Source: Paguma larvata
Taxonomy: Eukaryota; Chordata; Mammalia; Carnivora; Viverridae
Length of the DNA: 64,000 bases
Assembly (NCBI GenBank): GCA_030068075.1
Contig: CM057839.1
Location: 49,008,960 to 49,072,959 of the forward strand
Reading direction: 5' to 3'
Every line of letters starts with the position of its first letter. Position 1 is the first letter of the stretch. A program made the translations under genes and the position numbers. Positions 59,545 to 64,000 of the stretch are shown here, one piece after another. Below the pieces are notes generated by a model, which did not search any database, was not told the origin of the DNA, and saw only the letters and a list, made by a program, of their open reading frames with translations.

Positions 59545-59765
59545 ATCATTCCTCCAAATATTCCCTTTTGCAGCCCTTCCATACCCTCAATTCCTGGCAA
59601 CCAGGATAAGTTCTTCAGTCCTAGAGTTTGCCTCTTCCAGAATTACATGGAATCATATGATATCTTGATTGAATCTGGATTTTCACTTAGCAAAATGCAT
59701 CTGAGTTTCATCTATGTTACTTCGTGTATCAATAGTTTCTCTAATTATAATGTTTATTAAAAAGC
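59545..59765 (-). mobile_element. L1M 3' fragment, antisense
   Basis: 'CAGCCCTTCCATACCCTCAA', 'TTCCTGGCAACCAGGATAAG', 'TTGCCTCTTCCAGAATTACA', 'CACTTAGCAAAATGCATCTG' and 'TCATCTATGTTACTTCGTG' follow an antisense L1M 3' end. It is more diverged than 56168-56805 and ends where the SINE begins. Confidence 0.7.
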
Positions 59766-59775
59766 TTTTTTCTTT

Positions 59776-59993
59776 GGGGTACGTGAGTAGCTCAGTCAGT
59801 CAAGTGTCCAACTCTTGATTTCCGCTCGGGTTATGATCTCATTGTTAACAAAATTGAGCCCCAGTAGCATTGGGCTCTGTACTGGTAGTATGAGCCTGCT
59901 TAGGATTGTCTCTCCCTGTCTCTCTCTCAGCCCCTCCCCCACTCACACACGCACTCTTTCTCAAAAATAAACAAATAAACGTTAAAAAAGAAG
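59776..59993 (+). mobile_element. tRNA-derived SINE, older CAN-type copy
   Basis: Sense copy starting 'GGGGTACGTGAGTAGCTCAG', with the TC-rich body and the AATAAACAAATAAACGTTAA tail. It is considerably diverged, and the B box is damaged by an insertion. The target duplication is unclear. Confidence 0.85.
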
Positions 59994-60498
59994 AGGTTTC
60001 TCTTTTACCAAAAACATGTTTGATCTTCCCGAGATCAACTGTTCTGGTTTGTTTTTATTTTTGTTCTTGGCTTTTAGCTTACATAAACGCCTGGCAGTCC
60101 TTAACTGCTATTTATACTTATAAATAAAGAGCCATGTTATTAATAAAAGCCACTGGCACAAGCCTTTCTATCTGGAGTAAGTCTTTTTCCATGATCACCC
60201 TTCCCCACGAGAGAGAGACTGACAGTTCCATGCGAAGCCAAAGGGAATACTGACTGCCAGGCTTTTTGCGGAGTGGAATAGGGGGTTGCACACAATGGGT
60301 GTAGAGAGTCAGGTGATCCTTACACCCATTCAAGTGCCAAAGTAAGGACTTTTTGGTGGTATTAAAGTTTACACTAAAACCATTGGTCTTTCCTGGAAAA
60401 TTTTTCAATTTCTTTCTAGAGCAAGGTTTTGTTTCATTTTAACTAGAAGCAAAGGGCACTTATTTTACCTCCCTCCCTCCCTCCTTCTTGATCTATGA
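59994..60498. other. No gene seen; (CCCT)n near 60470
   Basis: Unassigned sequence with a short CCCT repeat at about 60469-60483. The antisense 96-codon frame at 60118-60408 shows no domain I recognise. Confidence 0.5.
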
Positions 60499-60548
60499 GT
60501 GCATGCACATGCATGTGTGTGTGTGTGTGTGCACGCGCGCACGTGTGT
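60499..60548. repeat. 50-bp alternating purine-pyrimidine tract (Z-DNA prone)
   Basis: Every base alternates purine and pyrimidine without a break, starting GTGCATGC, passing through a TG run and ending GCACGCGCGCACGTGTGT. The CG-rich end favours the Z form. Confidence 0.9.
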
Positions 60549-60744
60549 TGAAAGACTAAGAACCAAGGATGATGAAGATATATGTTAGGTGTGCTAGCCC
60601 AGTGACTGCAGAGAATGTCCACCTACTTCAAGCTTGATGTCTCTTCATGGCTATGCTGGAAAAGGACATCTCCCAGTTTAGCACCAATATATTTCTCAAG
60701 TAAATAGGACATTTTCACTGGAAGACTAGGGGTTCATTTCAGTC

Positions 60745-61537
60745 TGTTTACTGTGTCATTCCAGGGGGTGGTAGCCTGCCAAGAACTGTGTCTCCAATTG
60801 TTTTGGCTCTGGCCACCAATGCCAGCCACTTAAGGGACTTGTCGACTGTGCACATTCTTGCCAGCTTTAGCAGAGCCACAGGAGAACACAGGGGTAGGAC
60901 ACCCCATTGGTGTTTGTAAGGTAAAAATAGAGTGCAAAATTGGGCGTGCCAGCAAGACTGTGAGCTCATGCTCACAGAGAACACAAAAATGGTGCCTACC
61001 AGTGTCTCCATCCCCAGAGAGAGTCCCAACAGCCCCTTGCCCCTCTTGCAGACAGTAAGATTAGAAAATGAATCTCCCTCACATATGATCTAGGCACTGT
61101 TTAAACTGCTTCTTTTGCACGGTTTCAGAGTAAGTCTATGTATGAGCCCTCTCAGTGTAAGATCTCAGTTCCCTACACACCTTTGGGTTTCCTAGACATA
61201 AGTCCCACTGTTTTTCAGAACTAGGCATCTTGGGGGATTGTCTCTCCAGTGCACGTCTCAAGGGTTAGAGTACCATGTAAAGTACGAACCCCTTGCTCCT
61301 CTGGGAGAAGTGCCCTGTTTGTGAGATTTCTCCCACTTGGCTTTTAGCAAGACCATATCCCTGCCTCTCCTATCAGTTCTGATGTGGACCTTCTATGTTT
61401 TGTTGTGGAGGGGCTGTTCAGTTAGTTTCCAGGTCTTTTTCAAAGGAAATTGTTCCACATGTAGCTGTAGATTTGGTATGTGTGTGGGAGGAAGTGAGTT
61501 CAGGAAATTCCTATGTCACCATCTTGAACCACCAATA
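60745..61537 (-). mobile_element. L1-type 5' end (L1M 5' UTR-like), antisense
   Basis: The + strand contains 'CAGAGCCACAGGAGAACACA', 'CAGAGAACACAAAAATGGTG', 'CCAGAGAGAGTCCCAACAGC', 'TCCCTCACATATGATCTAGG', 'TGTTCCACATGTAGCTGTAG' and, at the far end, 'TATGTCACCATCTTGAACCA'. I recognise this as the reverse complement of an old mammalian L1 5' region that starts TGGTTCAAGATGG. It is GC-richer than its surroundings. The frames at 60748-61585 lie in it and are not genes. Confidence 0.6.
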
Positions 61538-61660
61538 GGTCTGTGTCCTATAATGCTTTTGCATTTAGTATATACCTTTTTTTAACCATATCTCATAGTT
61601 ATATATATTTACATATATTTATAATAACATAAAATACATATTATGATATATAATATAAAC

Positions 61661-61720
61661 AAGTATATATATATGTGTGTATGTATGTGTATATATATGT
61701 GTATATATATATATATATTA
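61661..61720. repeat. TATA/TGTG-rich simple repeat
   Basis: Alternating TATATATG and TGTGTATG units. Confidence 0.92.
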
Positions 61721-62646
61721 TATACATATTTCCTCATTGGAAAGCGAACTTTTTGGTAATAGCATCTATCCATAAAGTCTATGAATCAATATTCCTTTGT
61801 GAAAAAAAGAATTCTTTACATCCATATTGCAAGGTGATAGAGTTGACTAAATAGTAATAAATATGTAAAAAGTTTAGCTATCCAAAACTGAATGCTTTTA
61901 GTATTTATCAACAAGAATGATAAAAAAGAATTTCAGTAGGAATACACATTTCAAACGTTTTTGCAATGAGTATATTCCCACTGACATATTTCAGGTTTGT
62001 TTTTGATTTTTTGTTTGTTTTCCGATCCACTCTTCTTTGATTATTTCCACCCTGGTGAAGGTTTTGCAGAGTACAACCGTTAGCTGTACAATCCTGGGTC
62101 AAAGGCTGGAGAATAACTTTTTAGTTGTGCTTCTTTTGATATTTTCTCTTACACACACACACATACCCATATTTAAAAAAATATGTGAAATCCTACATGG
62201 AATATTACAAAATTATAAATGATGTATGAGATTAAAAAAATACCCTTGTATAAAAACCAATACATAGAGTGCAGATATTCTTGAACTGTTCTTAGACTAA
62301 CTCTGAGAACGATTTCCTCTAAATAATGGACATTAACTTTTTAAAAAGGAAAGCTGAGAGAGAGAAAAACTTAATAGTTTCTTTAGAAGTTGCTTTTGGT
62401 TATCCTTTAGACAAGAACTTTATGCCTCTCTCAATGGAAATATCATACATCAGGTACACTAGTCAATATTTCAAACTAAATATTGGATGGGGCAATCAAT
62501 TGCTATTGCCTTTGATCTATTCAAATGCTATGAAGTGTATTATTTTGTGAAACATATTTAGTGTCAGATTGAAACACCACTATACCTACCCTAGATATGG
62601 CAGCAACTTTTATACATAAACTCTTCCTCTTTGGTGCATATACTCA

Positions 62647-62648
<2 letters not shown>
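61721..62648. other. No gene seen
   Basis: Unassigned AT-rich sequence. Confidence 0.55.

Positions 62649-62685
<37 letters not shown>
62649..62685. repeat. (CA)18 microsatellite
   Basis: Pure CA dinucleotide run. Confidence 0.97.
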
Positions 62686-62687
<2 letters not shown>

Positions 62688-64000
62688 ACTGCTCACCATC
62701 ATTGCCATATTTGCAATTATCACATATCTAATCTATATACGCACTACTTCAGAGAGATTGTGTATATATTGAATCTAGGAAAACTAAGACAATTTAAAAT
62801 AAATTCAGTGCATAAAGTACAGAAATATTTATACACATTATATTTTGACATTTAGGATGGGACCGATGTTTACAAAGTAGTTTCTTATTTAATATCAAGG
62901 TTTTCAATCTTTCTTTCTATGAGATTTACTGTTAAGGAAGAAGTTAGCATTCTGGACACATTCCCATGCTATAACCAGATTTTGAAAGCACTGTGGTATT
63001 GATGTCAGCGATAACTATAAGGCAGGTAATTTCCAACTAACTGTCTAGACGTCTTTCCAGTAACTAAGGACTCAGCTATGTAATGCATGGTTTATCAAGC
63101 AGTGAGCTGCGGCTCTGGATTACAGCAAGTGCCAGTCTAGTCCACTGCGGCAAATGAAATTCTCAGAGGTATTCTAATTCATCTCCTTTTAAGCTCCATT
63201 TTACTCCCTAAGTCCTTCCCTGGAAGGAATCTATACCTGTAATTGGAAAATTCTTCTCTTCTGCTATTCACCAAGTTGGAATGAGAAGTTCCTAAGCGTT
63301 TAATGAGTATAGGTTAATGGTTCTTGCTATAATGCATCTGCCTATGGAAAACTTCTAGGTGATACTTCCTATATTATGATACAGGATTGACAAAAATAAA
63401 ATTGAAGCATAATGTTAAGAGCAATTTTATGTACCAGAATGTCTATCCACCAATTATAATTTTGTTTCTAAAAGAAATATTAGTGCCATCAAGGAACTTG
63501 AAAATGGACTTTTGTAATCCAATGAAGTTTTAAAAAGATGTCCTCTAAGGGAAGTCCTATAGGAAAATAATTCTGTTACTTTACATTAATTCTTCATAGA
63601 TTTCAGAATGTGATTCAAAAGAGTTTGAATCACATTTTTAAAAGAAGTTACGAGGCCTCTCAGACACATAAGAAAGGTAGGAAGCACAAAGAATAAAAAT
63701 ATTATATTTTTAAGTTAAAAGCATGTTATCTCTGAACAATAATAGTTGCTAATTGTGCTCTTCCATCTATCAGCTGGGTGAACTAAGATATTTTACTAAA
63801 TTTTTCTGTTGTTTCATTTACACATGATTTTGATAATACTGATATGGAAAGGAAGTCATAAGACTAAGGGTCATAATGTAAAATTTTAGCGTGCTGCCAG
63901 GCATAGAGCGATCACTTTAAATTTGCATTCTCTACATTTTACTTTCCTCTGGGGTTTTTTGAGAATATCTCTTCGCTTCTGCTATGTTAGGGGTAAGCCA
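62686..64000. other. No gene seen; perfect hairpin at 63607-63636
   Basis: Unassigned sequence. A perfect 13-bp inverted repeat (AATGTGATTCAAA and its complement) with a 4-base AGAG loop lies at 63607-63636. Confidence 0.55.

Noticed and set aside
60748..61585. Cys-rich and Pro/Ser-rich frames in a GC-richer block, considered as exons
   Set aside because: The block matches an L1-type 5' region in antisense, so the frames come from the repeat.

Overview
This window looks like ordinary non-coding nuclear DNA from a carnivoran mammal, most likely a cat (Felidae). The main evidence is nine tRNA-derived CAN-type SINEs (three of them older or more diverged). Their heads read GGGGCGCCTGGGTGGCTCAG and their tails carry an ACGTTTATTTATTTTTGAGA-type end, as in the felid SINEC subfamilies. 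Carnivoran L1 3' ends are also present. The DNA is AT-rich, has no CpG island and is dense in microsatellites.

I found no protein-coding exon, tRNA, rRNA, snRNA or snoRNA gene that I can support. Open reading frames longer than about 60 codons are shadows of L1, L2, SINE or simple-repeat sequence, or chance frames. The window therefore reads as a gene desert or the inside of a very large intron.

Layout. 1-15 kb: a young SINE with a perfect 15-bp target duplication, a hAT-type MITE, an antisense L2, two compound TC/AC microsatellites, two further SINEs and a back-to-back pair of MIRs. 15-30 kb: a carnivoran L1 3' end with a microsatellite grown inside it, antisense L2 pieces, several MIRs, a MER20-type element and one SINE. 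29.8-32 kb: an old L1M copy (endonuclease to start of reverse transcriptase, then a jump to the 3' terminus) with a SINE nested in its 3' end. 32-45 kb: polypyrimidine tracts, a 28-bp tandem duplication, a strong G-quadruplex motif, a SINE inside a MIR, a MaLR-like LTR, and a 1.6-kb antisense L2 that contains a segment resembling another segment about 1 kb upstream. 45-50 kb: a 1.95-kb carnivoran L1, a possible polyadenylated retrocopy, a repeat-poor stretch rich in homeodomain-type sites, and an MLT1 LTR broken by a SINE. 50-64 kb: L2, SINE, MaLR LTR, two L1M 3' fragments, a Z-DNA-prone tract, an L1-type 5' region in antisense and a perfect 13-bp hairpin.

There is no operon or gene set to describe. 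The readable history is the order of retrotransposon insertion: MIR and L2 first, then MaLR LTRs and L1M, then carnivoran L1 and SINEs. Three nested insertions show this order directly. Family names come from recognising consensus-like stretches by eye, without a database search; element borders are usually good to about 10-40 bp unless target duplications fix them. I saw no evidence of a new biological system. The items most worth checking are the local MIR-containing duplication, the G-quadruplex, the possible retrocopy and the repeat-poor islands.
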